Source: an uncultured Tateyamaria sp.
Lineage (GTDB): Bacteria; Pseudomonadota; Alphaproteobacteria; Rhodobacterales; Rhodobacteraceae
NCBI RefSeq assembly: GCF_947503465.1
Contig: NZ_CANNDN010000001.1
Coordinates: 1,240,001 to 1,304,000 of the forward strand
DNA length: 64,000 bases
Reading direction: 5' to 3'
This document shows positions 36,001-44,630 of this stretch, piece after piece. A program made the translations under genes and the position numbers. The first letter of the stretch is position 1; each line of letters opens with the position of its first letter. Under the pieces are notes generated by a model. It was not told the origin of the DNA. It ran no database searches and was given only the letters and a program-made list of their open reading frames with translations.

Positions 36001-36317
36001 GCGTCGTCCAGGCCCGCGCGACCCAGCCCGATTGGCTGCGCGGCATGATGCGCCACGGCTTTCGCGGCGGGGCCGAGATTGCCGCCACGCTCGACCACAT
36101 GGCCGCCTTCGCCCATCTTGCCGGTGTCGTCGGCCCGCACCTCTTCGACGCCTACCATGACGCCACCTTGGGCGACCCGGAGGTCAGCGCCTTCCTGCAA
36201 GACGCCAACCCCAGCGCATACCAGGCCATGCAGGACCAGTTCGCCGCGCTGGATGCCGCAGGCCTCTGGCACACGCGCCGCAATTCCATCCGCGCCAGCC
36301 TGGAAGCCGCCCAATGA
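33048..36317 (+). CDS. cobN: Cobaltochelatase subunit CobN
   Basis: 1089-residue large subunit of the ATP-dependent aerobic cobaltochelatase, which inserts Co2+ into hydrogenobyrinic acid a,c-diamide. It has the CobN/magnesium chelatase H-type architecture over its whole length, with HIGAHGTLEWLPGKSVALS near 524-542, YPFIVNDPGEAAQAKRR and VDLWGSATMRTAGEEFAMAL. Length fits CobN rather than BchH. The partner genes cobS and cobT are not in this window. The ATG is preceded by ACAGGAC and follows cobW by 15 nt; the 3' end overlaps cobG by four bases. Confidence 0.96.
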   Translation: MHVVFRESHGLEETETPTDLGQTPADLVVLSFSDSDLGAFAAAYHRAVGKLPTIRLANLVGLKHPLSVDTYIEQTLDGAKGILIRLIGGVPYWAYGLQQVEALCRQKGIALAVLPADGRPDPRLDAISTLPVSTLRRLAHLCDTGGAVAAQAALAQMALASGLYAGPVKGSKALPTVGAWTPEDGVACPLIIAADDKPLILVTFYRAYLAAADLSPIEAMFDALRARGFRVLGLFAPSLKAPEPAAWMARQIAQLKPAAIVNATAFSGIGSTGTSPLDAGNVPVFQIALATSTRDAWAEAERGLSPTDLAMHVVLPEVDGRLFAGVASFKEPQPRDKALQFARYAHKADTQRIDMVADRVKAWTNLAATPAQDRSLALILSTYPGKDWNMAHAVGLDALASSDAILADLQEAGHDTDLTPVTGALETETIPWPLADYKTALATLPQSLQDDLQTAWGDPEQDTDTGHFHFPATRRGNILVALQPERGAPKTRDDDYHDLSRTPRHAYVAFYLWLQTQTQALIHIGAHGTLEWLPGKSVALSRECWPEALTGTLPVIYPFIVNDPGEAAQAKRRIGAVTLGHLPPPMKDSATPDRFVRLESLLDEFSNADGLDPKRRDRLQDSIRAEAQAIGVENDLGLDRATCSAEAITRIDRFVCDIKESQFGDGLHIWGRGAPEGTPYGDGISAGGERIALIDALNGKRIPGGPSGSPYRGRRDVLPTGRNLYTTDPRSVPTRAAHAQGVKLAEELVRRHLQEEGDWPRGLIVDLWGSATMRTAGEEFAMALHLLGVKPVWDTGSERVSGIEVLPITDLDRPRIDVTLRVSGLFRDVFPTLSALFSQAVRALAARDEAPDWNPYAGQTPAARVYGPAPGSFGLGMGADIETYTDESRAAAGQAWIAASAYALDGTMTTKDEAGIRARVAAADSFVHLQDLPETDVLLASDYAAHEAGFAAAQAVTGGKAALYHLDTTQPDRPRARTLPEEVARVVQARATQPDWLRGMMRHGFRGGAEIAATLDHMAAFAHLAGVVGPHLFDAYHDATLGDPEVSAFLQDANPSAYQAMQDQFAALDAAGLWHTRRNSIRASLEAAQ

Positions 36318-37408
36318 CCGTCAAGGGCTGGTGCCCCGGCGCATGGCGCCCCATGATGTCCGGTGACGGGCTGATCGTACGCATACGCCCCCGTCTTGCG
36401 CGGCTCACCGCGGGCCAGACCCTCGGCCTCTGCGCCCTCAGCCGGTCCCACGGCAACGGCATCATCGACCTCACCAGCCGCGCCAACCTGCAACTGCGCG
36501 GGGTGTCCGAGGACAGGCACGAAGACCTGCTCCAAGCGCTCTTTGACCTCGACCTGATCGACGCCACCGCAGACGGCGAAGCCCGCCGCAACATCGTGAC
36601 AACACCCCTCTGGGCCAAAAGCGACCTCACCACGCGCCTGCACGCCGCCATCCTTCAGGCGCTGCCGGACATGCCCAGGCTGCCCGCCAAGATGGGCATC
36701 GCCATCGACACCGGAATTGGCCCGGTCCTCTCCGACACCCCCGCCGACTTCCGCTTCGAACGCAGTAAAAACGGCCTCATCCTCCGGGCCGACGGCGCGC
36801 CCATGGGCAAGCCCGTCACCGAAGCGGACGCACCGGCCGCCCTGACCGACCTCACCAACTGGTTCGTCGCCACAGGCGGCCCAACCGCGGGGCGCATGGC
36901 CAAACATCTGGAAACCAACGAGCTGCCCGCGACATGGCGGGACACACCACCAGCAGCGCCGGGCGACCGCCTCCAACCCGGCGACAACACCTACGGCGCG
37001 GCCTTCGGCAGCATCGACGCCAGCGCCCTCGCCGCTCTGATCAGGGACAGCCAAGCCTCTGCCCTCCGCGTCACCCCATGGCGGCTGTTCCTGCTCGAAA
37101 ACGCGCAACCCTGCGCCCCGCACGGGTTCATCACCGACCCAACCGACCCGCTCCTGCACATCCACGCCTGCCCCGGTGCACCCGCCTGCGCCTCGGCCAC
37201 GGTCGATACCCGGCAGCTCGCCCGTCAACTTGCAAAACCCGGCCTCCACGTCTCGGGCTGCGCCAAGGGCTGCGCACACCCGCGCCCCGCGCCCACAACC
37301 CTCGTCGGCAACAACGGCGCGTATGACCTTGTGGAAAACGGCCATCCATGGGATGCCCCCCGCCAGCGCGGGCTCAAGCCCGACGACCTCCTGACACCAG
37401 CGAGCTAA
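36314..37408 (+). CDS. cobG: Precorrin-3B synthase
   Basis: 364-residue CobG, a sulfite/nitrite-reductase-fold oxygenase that hydroxylates precorrin-3A at C20 and forms the gamma-lactone using oxygen. Half-repeats include ALSRSHGNGIIDLTSRANLQ near 43-62, and the [4Fe-4S] ligands lie in HACPGAPACAS and HVSGCAKGCAHP. Its presence shows the oxygen-dependent pathway with the classical CobG instead of the CobZ alternative of some Rhodobacter species. The ATGA overlap with cobN indicates coupling. Confidence 0.94.
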   Translation: MTVKGWCPGAWRPMMSGDGLIVRIRPRLARLTAGQTLGLCALSRSHGNGIIDLTSRANLQLRGVSEDRHEDLLQALFDLDLIDATADGEARRNIVTTPLWAKSDLTTRLHAAILQALPDMPRLPAKMGIAIDTGIGPVLSDTPADFRFERSKNGLILRADGAPMGKPVTEADAPAALTDLTNWFVATGGPTAGRMAKHLETNELPATWRDTPPAAPGDRLQPGDNTYGAAFGSIDASALAALIRDSQASALRVTPWRLFLLENAQPCAPHGFITDPTDPLLHIHACPGAPACASATVDTRQLARQLAKPGLHVSGCAKGCAHPRPAPTTLVGNNGAYDLVENGHPWDAPRQRGLKPDDLLTPAS

Positions 37409-37409
37409 A

Positions 37410-38039
37410 ATGCCCTACGAATACGAAACCGATGGCGCGGCCATCTACCTGCAATCCTTCGCCACGATCCGGGCCGAAGCGGACCTGAAACACTTCGATG
37501 CGGACGAGGAACAGGTCGCCGTACGGATGATCCACGCGGCAGGCATGGTGGGCCTTGAACAGCACTGCCGCTTTTCCCCCGGTTTCGTCCCCGCCGCTCG
37601 CACCGCTCTCGAATCCGGCGCGCCCATCCTCTGCGACGCCCGCATGGTCAGCGAGGGCATAACGCGCTCCCGCCTGCCCGCGCATAACGAGGTGATCTGC
37701 ACCCTCCATAACGACGGCGTCCGCGAACTGGCGGCAGAGATGCAAAACACCCGCTCCGCCGCCGCCCTCGAGCTTTGGCGGCCCCACCTCGCAGGGGCCA
37801 TCGTCGCCATCGGCAACGCCCCCACCGCGCTCTTTCACCTGCTGAACATGCTCGAAGACCCCGATTGCCCCCGCCCCGCCGCCATCATCGGCTGCCCCGT
37901 GGGCTTCGTCGGCGCGGTCGAATCCAAGGACGCGCTCTGGGCCGCGCAACCCGTCCCCTGCTGCATCGTGCAGGGGCGTCTGGGCGGCAGCGCGATCACC
38001 GTCGCCGCCGTCAACGCCATCGCGAGCCGCAAGGAATGA
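37410..38039 (+). CDS. cobH: Precorrin-8X methylmutase
   Basis: 209-residue CobH/CbiC, which moves the C11 methyl group to C12, giving hydrogenobyrinic acid. The catalytic histidine is in VRMIHAAGMVG near residue 42. Further family blocks are PILCDARMVSEGITRSRLP and IGNAPTALFHLL, ending with VGFVGAVESKDAL. The length is normal. It lies one base after the cobG stop and overlaps cobI by four bases. Confidence 0.96.
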   Translation: MPYEYETDGAAIYLQSFATIRAEADLKHFDADEEQVAVRMIHAAGMVGLEQHCRFSPGFVPAARTALESGAPILCDARMVSEGITRSRLPAHNEVICTLHNDGVRELAAEMQNTRSAAALELWRPHLAGAIVAIGNAPTALFHLLNMLEDPDCPRPAAIIGCPVGFVGAVESKDALWAAQPVPCCIVQGRLGGSAITVAAVNAIASRKE

Positions 38040-38770
38040 CCAAAACCGCCGGGACAGTGCACGGCGTCGGCCTCGGCCCCGGCGCGCAGGACCTGCTCAG
38101 TGTCCGCGCCGACCGGCTGGTGCGCAACGCGCGCCATGTGGCCTTCTTCCGCAAGGCAGGCCGCCCGGGTCAGGCCCGCACCATCGTCAACGGGATGCTG
38201 GCGGACCATGCCGTTGAATTTCCCATGGAATACCCGGTCACGACCGAAATCCCGCTCAGCGATCCGCGCTATAACGAGATTCTGAGCACGTTCTACGCCG
38301 AATGCACGGACCACCTGCACGCCCTTGCCAAACAGGGCGAAGACGTCGTGGTGCTCTGCGAAGGCGATCCGTTCTTCTACGGCTCGTTCATGCACCTCTA
38401 TACCCGCCTCAAACCCCATGTCCCGGTCGAGGTTGTGCCCGCCATCACCGGCATGTCCGGCGCCTGGACGGCCACAGGCGCCCCGATCACCTGGGGCGAC
38501 GACATCCTGACCGTGCTGATGGGCACGCTGGACGAAGACACGCTAGTGCGCGGCATGGAAGCCGCCGACGCGCTGGTGGTGATGAAGATCGGGCGCAACA
38601 TCGACAAGGTGCGCCGCGCCCTGCGCCGGGCGGGCAAGTTCGAGGACGCCTACCTGATCGAATATGCCGCCATGCCGAAACAGACCGTGCAAAAGCTGTG
38701 CGAGGCGATGGGCAAGATCACGCCCTACTTCTCGATCATCGTGGTGCATGGACAGGGCCGCCGCCCATGA
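38036..38770 (+). CDS. cobI: Precorrin-2 C20-methyltransferase
   Basis: 244-residue SAM-dependent tetrapyrrole methylase that adds the C20 methyl to precorrin-2. The N-terminal glycine loop is VGLGPGAQDLLSVRA, and the CobI-specific EGDPFFYGSFMHLY and VPAITGMSGAWTATGAPI follow. The start is decided by an ATGA overlap with the cobH stop, and its own stop overlaps the cobJ ATG in the same way. Confidence 0.96.
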   Translation: MTKTAGTVHGVGLGPGAQDLLSVRADRLVRNARHVAFFRKAGRPGQARTIVNGMLADHAVEFPMEYPVTTEIPLSDPRYNEILSTFYAECTDHLHALAKQGEDVVVLCEGDPFFYGSFMHLYTRLKPHVPVEVVPAITGMSGAWTATGAPITWGDDILTVLMGTLDEDTLVRGMEAADALVVMKIGRNIDKVRRALRRAGKFEDAYLIEYAAMPKQTVQKLCEAMGKITPYFSIIVVHGQGRRP

Positions 38771-39519
38771 CCGGCTGGGTGCGCATCGCGGGCCTTGGCC
38801 CCGGCGACGACGCCCTGATCACGCCCGAAGTGTCGGATGTGCTGGCGCAGGCGACGGATATCGTCGGCTACATCCCGTATGTCGAACGCATCGCAGACCG
38901 CCCCGGCCTGACGCTGCACGCCTCCGACAACCGGGTCGAGATTGACCGCTCCCGCCATGCGTTGGAGATGGCCTCGGACGGCAAAAAAGTCGTCGTCGTC
39001 TCCTCCGGCGATCCCGGAGTTTTCGCCATGGCCGCCGCCGTGTTCGAGGCTGTGGAAAATGGCCCAGACCACTGGCGCAACCTCGACATCACCGTCCTGC
39101 CCGGCATCACTGCCATGCTGGCCGCCTCTGCCCGCTGCGGCGCACCGCTGGGCCATGACTTCTGCGCCATCAATCTGTCGGACAACCTCAAACCCTGGGC
39201 CCTGATCGAAAAGCGCCTGCGCCTCGCGGCTGAGGCCGACTTTGCCATGGCCTTCTACAACCCGCGCAGTAAATCCCGGCCAGAAGGATTTGTGCGCACG
39301 CTTGAGGTATTGAAAGACGCCTGCGGCGATGACCGTCCCGTCATCTTCGCCCGCAACGTCACGCGCCCCGACGAAGAAATCCGCATCGTCCCCCTGCCCG
39401 ACACAACCCCCGACATGGCCGATATGCGCACCATGGTCATCGTCGGCTCGTCCCGCACACGGATCATAACACGCTGCGGGTCCCCGCTGGTTTACACACC
39501 AAGGTCCACGCCGGAATGA
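38767..39519 (+). CDS. cobJ: Precorrin-3B C17-methyltransferase
   Basis: 250-residue SAM-dependent methylase that methylates C17 with ring contraction. Motifs are IAGLGPGDDALITPEV at the N-terminus, SSGDPGVFAMAAAVFE, VLPGITAMLAASARCGAPLGHDFCAINLSD (read as consecutive blocks), and AFYNPRSKSRPE. The length fits the CobJ half without the CbiG fusion. The last 28 bp overlap the 3' end of cobK on the other strand, and cobL resumes the plus operon after cobK. Confidence 0.96.
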   Translation: MTGWVRIAGLGPGDDALITPEVSDVLAQATDIVGYIPYVERIADRPGLTLHASDNRVEIDRSRHALEMASDGKKVVVVSSGDPGVFAMAAAVFEAVENGPDHWRNLDITVLPGITAMLAASARCGAPLGHDFCAINLSDNLKPWALIEKRLRLAAEADFAMAFYNPRSKSRPEGFVRTLEVLKDACGDDRPVIFARNVTRPDEEIRIVPLPDTTPDMADMRTMVIVGSSRTRIITRCGSPLVYTPRSTPE

Positions 39520-40247
39520 CGCAGCCAGTCCATCACTTGGGCGACGCTGTGCGCCTCATGCCGCTGCGGCACCGACGGTCTGTCGATCATCACAACCGGC
39601 AGGCCAAGGGCACGCGCGGCGGCGATCTTGGCATAGGCCCCGCTGCCGCCCGCGTTCTTGGACACAACCAGATCAATCCGGTGTTCCTGCATCAGCGCCC
39701 GGTCGTCGCTTTCCGTAAACGGACCACGCGACACCAGCACGTGATGATTGGGAAAGGGCGGCACGTCCTTGGGCGGATCGACCAGGCGCAACAGATAGAA
39801 ATGCTGCGGGTTCGGTGCGAATTCCGCCAGATGCATGCGCCCAACGGCCAGCATGACACGCTTGGCGGGTTGGTTGAGTGCCGCAACGGCTCCCGCAATA
39901 TCCGGCACATGGGTCCAGTTGTCTCCGCTTTGCGCAGCCCACGGCGCGCGGGTCAGCGCGATCAGCGGCACATGGGCCGCAGCGCAGGCGGCGACGGCGT
40001 TTGTGCTCATCTGCGCGGCAAAGGGATGTGTGGCGTCAATCACATGGGTGATCCGCTCTGCCCGCAGGTAGTCGACCAGCCCCGCAACCCCGCCAAACCC
40101 GCCAATGCGCTGCGGCAAGGGCTGGCGTTTTGGCCGATCCACGCGGCCTGCAAAACTGACGATGCCCTGCACACCCGCCTCTGCCGCTGCATTGGCAAAC
40201 GCCGTGGCTTCCGTTGTCCCGGCAAGGATCAAGAGGTTCGCGCGCAT
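39492..40247 (-). CDS. cobK: Precorrin-6A reductase (antisense within the operon)
   Basis: 251-residue CobK, the NADPH-dependent reductase giving precorrin-6B. Family blocks are LLILAGTTEATAFA, VIDATHPFAAQMSTNA, LVSRGPFTESDD and VVSKNAGGSGAYAKI, all expected. It lies on the opposite strand to the rest of the plus arm: its 3' end overlaps cobJ by 28 bp and its ATG overlaps the cobL ATG in the tetranucleotide CATG. The ribosome site AAGGGTC upstream of its ATG lies within cobL coding sequence, so its promoter must be inside cobL. Transcription would be antisense to the operon mRNA. Confidence 0.95.
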   Translation of the reverse strand: MRANLLILAGTTEATAFANAAAEAGVQGIVSFAGRVDRPKRQPLPQRIGGFGGVAGLVDYLRAERITHVIDATHPFAAQMSTNAVAACAAAHVPLIALTRAPWAAQSGDNWTHVPDIAGAVAALNQPAKRVMLAVGRMHLAEFAPNPQHFYLLRLVDPPKDVPPFPNHHVLVSRGPFTESDDRALMQEHRIDLVVSKNAGGSGAYAKIAAARALGLPVVMIDRPSVPQRHEAHSVAQVMDWLRHSGVDLGV

Positions 40248-41457
40248 GTCTGACCCTTGGCTGACAATCATCGGGATGGGCGAGGACGGGGTTGCAGGCC
40301 TCAGCGCCGCAAGTCAAGCCGCTCTGGGCCGGGCCGAGGTTATCATGGCCCCCCAGCGCCACCTCGATCTTGTGGTTAACGCGCCATTAACCACAAGTGT
40401 CCCCGCGGGGACAGATCTCATCCCCTGGCCGGTTCCCTACGCGGATGGCATCGCAATCCTCGCGTCCCTGCGGGGACAAAAGGTCGTGGTCCTCGCATCA
40501 GGCGATCCGTTCTGGTTCGGGGCCGGGTCCGTCATCGCACGCAGCTTCGGCGCGCACGAATGGACCTCCCTCCCCGGCGTGTCCTGCTTCTCCCTCGCCG
40601 CGGCGCGCCTTGGCTGGCCACTGGAAACCACAGCCTGCCTCGGCCTGCACGCCGCGCCCATGGAACGGCTGCGCCGCCACCTTGCCCCCGGTGCGCGCCT
40701 GATCGTCACCTTGCGCGACGGCGACGCGGTGTACGCGCTTGCCAGCTACCTCGGCGCCAGCGGTTTCGCGGACAGCACCCTGCATGTGATGGAGCATTTG
40801 GGCGGCCCACAGGACCGCCTTACGTCCGCGCGCGCCGCTGACATCGCAGGCCCCTTCGATCACCCGGTCTGCGCCGCCATTGAAGTCGCGGGCAACGGCG
40901 CGGTCCTGACCGCCGCGACCGGCCAGACCGACGACACGTTCCTGAACGACGGCCAAATCACCAAGCGGCCCATCCGCGCCATCACCCTGTCCACCCTTGC
41001 ACCGAAACCGGGCGAGCATCTGTGGGACATCGGCGGAGGCTCAGGGTCCATCGCATTGGAGTGGCTGCTGGCCCATCCGACGACCACCGCGACCACGGTC
41101 GAGCCGCGCCAAGACCGTGCCGCGCGCATTGCCGAGAATGCCGCAAGCCTTGGGGTCGAGCACAGGCTGACCATCGTCCAGGGCGCTGCCCCCGACGTGC
41201 TGGACGGGTTGAAAGCGCCTGCCGCGATCTTCGTGGGCGGCGGGTTGTCCGCGCAGGTGCTTGACGCTGTCACCGCCGTACCGGCCCGTATTGTCGTCAA
41301 CGCCGTCACGCTCGAGGGCGAGGCCCTCCTGGCCGCCGCACAGGCCGCGCATGGCGGGGCATTGACCCGCATCGCCATCAGCCACGCCGCACCTTTGGGC
41401 CCGAAACGCGGATGGAACGCATCCTACCCCGTCGTGCAATGGAGCCTGGACCGATGA
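40246..41457 (+). CDS. cobL: Precorrin-6Y C5,15-methyltransferase (decarboxylating)
   Basis: 403-residue bifunctional CobL (CbiE-CbiT fusion), methylating C5 and C15 and decarboxylating the C12 acetate. Residues 1-200 are the CbiE methylase (TIIGMGEDGVAGLS, LASGDPFWFGAGSVI, SLPGVSCFSLAAARLGWP). From about 240 comes the CbiT Rossmann methylase with LWDIGGGSGSIALEW and FVGGGL. Its ATG overlaps the cobK start; its AAGAGG ribosome site lies in cobK. It holds one perfect TGTCCCCGCGGGGACA palindrome (40398) and a partial one about 65 bp later. The stop overlaps the cobE ATG. Confidence 0.95.
   Translation: MSDPWLTIIGMGEDGVAGLSAASQAALGRAEVIMAPQRHLDLVVNAPLTTSVPAGTDLIPWPVPYADGIAILASLRGQKVVVLASGDPFWFGAGSVIARSFGAHEWTSLPGVSCFSLAAARLGWPLETTACLGLHAAPMERLRRHLAPGARLIVTLRDGDAVYALASYLGASGFADSTLHVMEHLGGPQDRLTSARAADIAGPFDHPVCAAIEVAGNGAVLTAATGQTDDTFLNDGQITKRPIRAITLSTLAPKPGEHLWDIGGGSGSIALEWLLAHPTTTATTVEPRQDRAARIAENAASLGVEHRLTIVQGAAPDVLDGLKAPAAIFVGGGLSAQVLDAVTAVPARIVVNAVTLEGEALLAAAQAAHGGALTRIAISHAAPLGPKRGWNASYPVVQWSLDR
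40398..40413. repeat. Palindrome TGTCCCCGCGGGGACA, copy 2 (in cobL)
   Basis: A perfect 16-bp palindrome read as VPAGT within SVPAGTD of CobL, the same peptide as in copy 1. A degenerate copy (TCCCTGCGGGGACA) follows near 40468. Flanking protein sequence is poorly conserved in appearance, which would tolerate an inserted repeat. Confidence 0.75.
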
Positions 41458-41822
41458 TTGTTGCAGGGTTCGGCTTTACCTCGCGCGCGACGGTCGACAG
41501 CTTGTCACAGGCGCTTGCGGCCACCGGCTATGACGGTCCGATCGGCAAGATCGCGACAGCCCATGACAAGGTCGCGCATCCCGCGATCCTTGACCTTGCA
41601 CGAACACATGGTTGGCGCATCGAAGCCGTCCCGCCAAGCGCTCTGGAGGCCGCGATGACCGAAACGCAGTCCCTCACCAGCCGTCTGACGCGGCGCACAG
41701 GGTCAGTGGCCGAAGCGTCCGCCCTTGCCGGCGCCGGCAAGGACCCGACCCTGATTGTCACGCGCCAGATTTCACACGACCGCATGGCCACCTGCGCCAT
41801 TGCCGAAGGACCAGACACATGA
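41454..41822 (+). CDS. cobE: Cobalamin biosynthesis protein CobE / CbiG C-terminal domain
   Basis: 122-residue protein equal to the CbiG C-terminal/CobE domain. It begins [17 protein letters not shown] and carries [12 protein letters not shown] and [12 protein letters not shown], both typical. In the aerobic pathway its function is uncertain. It is placed by ATGA overlaps with cobL before and cobM after. Confidence 0.92.
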   Translation: MIVAGFGFTSRATVDSLSQALAATGYDGPIGKIATAHDKVAHPAILDLARTHGWRIEAVPPSALEAAMTETQSLTSRLTRRTGSVAEASALAGAGKDPTLIVTRQISHDRMATCAIAEGPDT

Positions 41823-42613
41823 CCGTTCACTTCATTGGCGCAGGCCCCGGCGCGCCCGATCTTTTGACCCTGCGGGGACGCGACCTGATCGCCGCCTGCC
41901 CCGTCTGCCTCTATGCCGGGTCGCTCGTCCCCGAGGCGATCCTGGGTCACTGCCCGGACGATGCAAGGATCGTGAACACCGCGTCCATGGACCTGGACCA
42001 GATCATGGCCGAGATCGAGGCAGCCCATGCAGACGGCCACGACATCGCGCGCCTGCATTCGGGAGACGTGTCCGTATGGTCCGCGATGGGCGAACAACTC
42101 CGGCGGATCAAGGCGGCGGGCATTCCCTTTACCGTGACACCCGGCGTGCCGTCCTTTTCCGCAGCCGCCGCCGCCTTGGGCGCGGAACTGACCCTGCCCG
42201 GCGTGGCGCAATCCGTGGTGCTGACCCGGACGCCGGGGCGGGCCTCAAGTATGCCGGAGGGCGAGACGCTGACCAACTTCGCCGCCACGGGCGCGACACT
42301 GGCGATCCACCTGAGCATCGGGAACCTGGATCAGGTGATTGCAGACTTGACGCCTGCGTATGGTGCGGACTGTCCCGTGGCGGTTGTCTACCGCGCCAGC
42401 TGGCCGGACGAGCAGATCATCCATGCGACCCTGTCCACCCTCAAGGACGCGATGCATGACGGGATCAGCCGCACGGCGCTGATCCTTGTGGGCCACGCCA
42501 TCGGGGCAGAGAGGTTCGACGAAAGCTGTCTTTATTCAACCGATTATGACCGGCGGTACCGCCCGCAAAGCGCGGACAGCCCCTGGGCAAGCTGGAGCCA
42601 TCGCGATGATTAA
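41819..42613 (+). CDS. cobM: Precorrin-4 C11-methyltransferase
   Basis: 264-residue SAM-dependent tetrapyrrole methylase acting at C11 of precorrin-4. It shows [45 protein letters not shown] and [16 protein letters not shown], a diagnostic set for CobM/CbiF. The start is fixed by an ATGA overlap with cobE, and the 3' end overlaps cobB by eight bases. Confidence 0.97.
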   Translation: MTVHFIGAGPGAPDLLTLRGRDLIAACPVCLYAGSLVPEAILGHCPDDARIVNTASMDLDQIMAEIEAAHADGHDIARLHSGDVSVWSAMGEQLRRIKAAGIPFTVTPGVPSFSAAAAALGAELTLPGVAQSVVLTRTPGRASSMPEGETLTNFAATGATLAIHLSIGNLDQVIADLTPAYGADCPVAVVYRASWPDEQIIHATLSTLKDAMHDGISRTALILVGHAIGAERFDESCLYSTDYDRRYRPQSADSPWASWSHRDD

Positions 42614-43913
42614 GGGCCTGATGATTTCCGCACCGGCCTCGGGCACGGGCAAGACCACGGTGATGCTGGGCCTGTTGCGGGCGCTGCGCGACGACGGGCT
42701 GGTGGTGCAACCCTACAAGTCCGGGCCGGACTATATCGACCCGGCCTTTCACCTTGCCGCCGCCGGGCGCGCGTCTTTCAACTTTGACACCTGGGCCATG
42801 GACGGCGCGCTGCTGGGCGGTGTCGCGGCCCAGATGGATGGGGCCGATATCTGCGTGGCCGAAGGGTCCATGGGCCTGTTCGACGGCGTGGCGACACGGG
42901 GGCAATCGGGATTTGGTTCAAGCGCGGAGACGGCCTTGGCCATGGGCTGGCCCGTGATCCTTGTCATCGACGTCGGCGGCCAGGCGCAATCGGCGGCAGC
43001 CACGGCGCTGGGGTTCAAGACCTACAATCCCAATCTGCCCTTTGCGGGCGTGATCCTGAACCGGGTCGCCAGCCCGCGACACGAGCGGTTGACGCGGGCC
43101 GGCATGGAGCGTGCAGGCGTCACGGTGCTGGGCAGCCTGCCCCGGCGCGGCGACCTGAAGCTGCCCGAACGGCATCTGGGCCTGATCCAGGCCGTCGAAC
43201 ATCCCGACCTTGAAACCGCGATTGCGGGCTATGCCGATTTCCTGCGCGCCAATGTCGATCTGGACGCGATCAAGGCGGCGGCGTCTGCGGGGCCCGTGCC
43301 CGATGCGCATCCGCTGCCAAAGCCCCCCGCCCAAAAGATCGCGCTGGCGCGGGATGCGGCGTTTTCCTTTACTTACCCGCATCTTCTGGAAGGGTGGCGG
43401 GCCGCAGGGGCCGAAATCCTGCCGTTTTCGCCATTGGCCGATGAGGCCCCGGCGACAGATGCCGACCTGGTGTGGTTGCCGGGCGGATACCCGGAACTGC
43501 ATGGCGGAACGCTTGCGGCGGCATCGACCTTTATGGGCGGATTGCGCAAACACGCAAAGACGCGGCCCGTGCACGGCGAATGCGGCGGCTACATGGTGCT
43601 GGGCGCGGGCCTGACTGACAAGGACGGGACGCGGCACGCAATGGCGGGTCTGTTCGGGTTGGAAACCAGTTTCGAGAAGCGGAAGTTTCACCTGGGCTAT
43701 CGCCGCGCGGTGCTGGATGCGCCGATGCCCGGATTTGCGACCGGCGCGGCGCTGCGCGGACACGAATTTCACTACACCACCATTCTGGACGAACCCGACG
43801 CGCCGCTGGCGCAGGTGGCGAATGCCGATGGCAACCCGGTGCCCGAAACCGGGTCGCGCAAGGGCCATGTCACCGGCACCTTCTTTCACCTGATCACGGG
43901 CGAGGCCCCATGA
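42606..43913 (+). CDS. cobB: Hydrogenobyrinic acid a,c-diamide synthase
   Basis: 435-residue CobB/CbiA glutamine-dependent amidotransferase for the a and c side chains. The N-terminal P-loop is [15 protein letters not shown] near 8-22, followed by [14 protein letters not shown] and [10 protein letters not shown]. The C-terminal glutaminase domain has the cysteine in [12 protein letters not shown] and a late HEFHYTT. The ATG at 42606 begins at the family N-terminus and overlaps the cobM stop; the end overlaps cobA by four bases. Confidence 0.96.
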   Translation: MIKGLMISAPASGTGKTTVMLGLLRALRDDGLVVQPYKSGPDYIDPAFHLAAAGRASFNFDTWAMDGALLGGVAAQMDGADICVAEGSMGLFDGVATRGQSGFGSSAETALAMGWPVILVIDVGGQAQSAAATALGFKTYNPNLPFAGVILNRVASPRHERLTRAGMERAGVTVLGSLPRRGDLKLPERHLGLIQAVEHPDLETAIAGYADFLRANVDLDAIKAAASAGPVPDAHPLPKPPAQKIALARDAAFSFTYPHLLEGWRAAGAEILPFSPLADEAPATDADLVWLPGGYPELHGGTLAAASTFMGGLRKHAKTRPVHGECGGYMVLGAGLTDKDGTRHAMAGLFGLETSFEKRKFHLGYRRAVLDAPMPGFATGAALRGHEFHYTTILDEPDAPLAQVANADGNPVPETGSRKGHVTGTFFHLITGEAP

Positions 43914-44629
43914 CCGGTTTTGTGAGTTTCGTGGGTTCCGGCCCGGGTGATCCCGAGTTGCTGACGCTGAAGGCCGTGGACCGGCTGAAACGGGCCGATG
44001 CCGTCCTGTTCGATGACCTGAGTTCCGGGCCGATCCTGACCCATGCGCGCAGCGGCGCCGACCTTGTCGGTGTGGGCAAGCGTGCGGGCCGCCCGTCGCC
44101 CAAGCAGCATCATGTCAGCCAGTTGCTGGTGGAGTATGCGCAGGACAACAACCGTGTCGTGCGCCTGAAATCCGGGGATGGCGGCACCTTTGGCCGGTTG
44201 GAGGAGGAAACGGAGGCGTTGAAGGCCGCCGGTATTCCGTTCGAGATCGTGCCCGGCGTGCCGTCGGCCTGTGCGGCGGCGGCGGCGGCGGGCATTCCCC
44301 TGACCCGGCGTCTGACCGCGCGGCGCGTGCAGTTCATCACCGGCCATGATGTGCGCGGGGCCTTGCCCGAGGATCTGAACATGGCGGCCCTGGCCGATCC
44401 GCAGGCCACCACGGTGGTGTTCATGGGCCAGCGGACCTTTCCCGCGCTGGCGCAGATGCTGATGGCGGGCGGATTGCCTGCCGACACGCCCGCCCTGCTG
44501 GCCGAAGGGGTGTCGACCGAGGCGCAGGCCCTGCACCGGATGAGCGTTGCGGATCTGGCGGCCCGTTTGGCGGACGCTGTGAGCGATGCGCCCGCCCTGA
44601 TCCTGTACGGCGCCCTGGCCGAGGCGTGA
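43910..44629 (+). CDS. cobA: Uroporphyrinogen-III C-methyltransferase
   Basis: 239-residue SUMT that methylates C2 and C7 of uroporphyrinogen III to form precorrin-2, the entry into corrin synthesis. Motifs are FVGSGPGDPELLTLKA, RLKSGDGGTFGRLEEE, VPGVPSACAAAAAAGIPLTRR and TTVVFMGQRT. It is a stand-alone methylase without a CysG dehydrogenase/ferrochelatase half. It overlaps the cobB stop (ATGA). Confidence 0.95.
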   Translation: MTGFVSFVGSGPGDPELLTLKAVDRLKRADAVLFDDLSSGPILTHARSGADLVGVGKRAGRPSPKQHHVSQLLVEYAQDNNRVVRLKSGDGGTFGRLEEETEALKAAGIPFEIVPGVPSACAAAAAAGIPLTRRLTARRVQFITGHDVRGALPEDLNMAALADPQATTVVFMGQRTFPALAQMLMAGGLPADTPALLAEGVSTEAQALHRMSVADLAARLADAVSDAPALILYGALAEA

Positions 44630-44630
44630 C

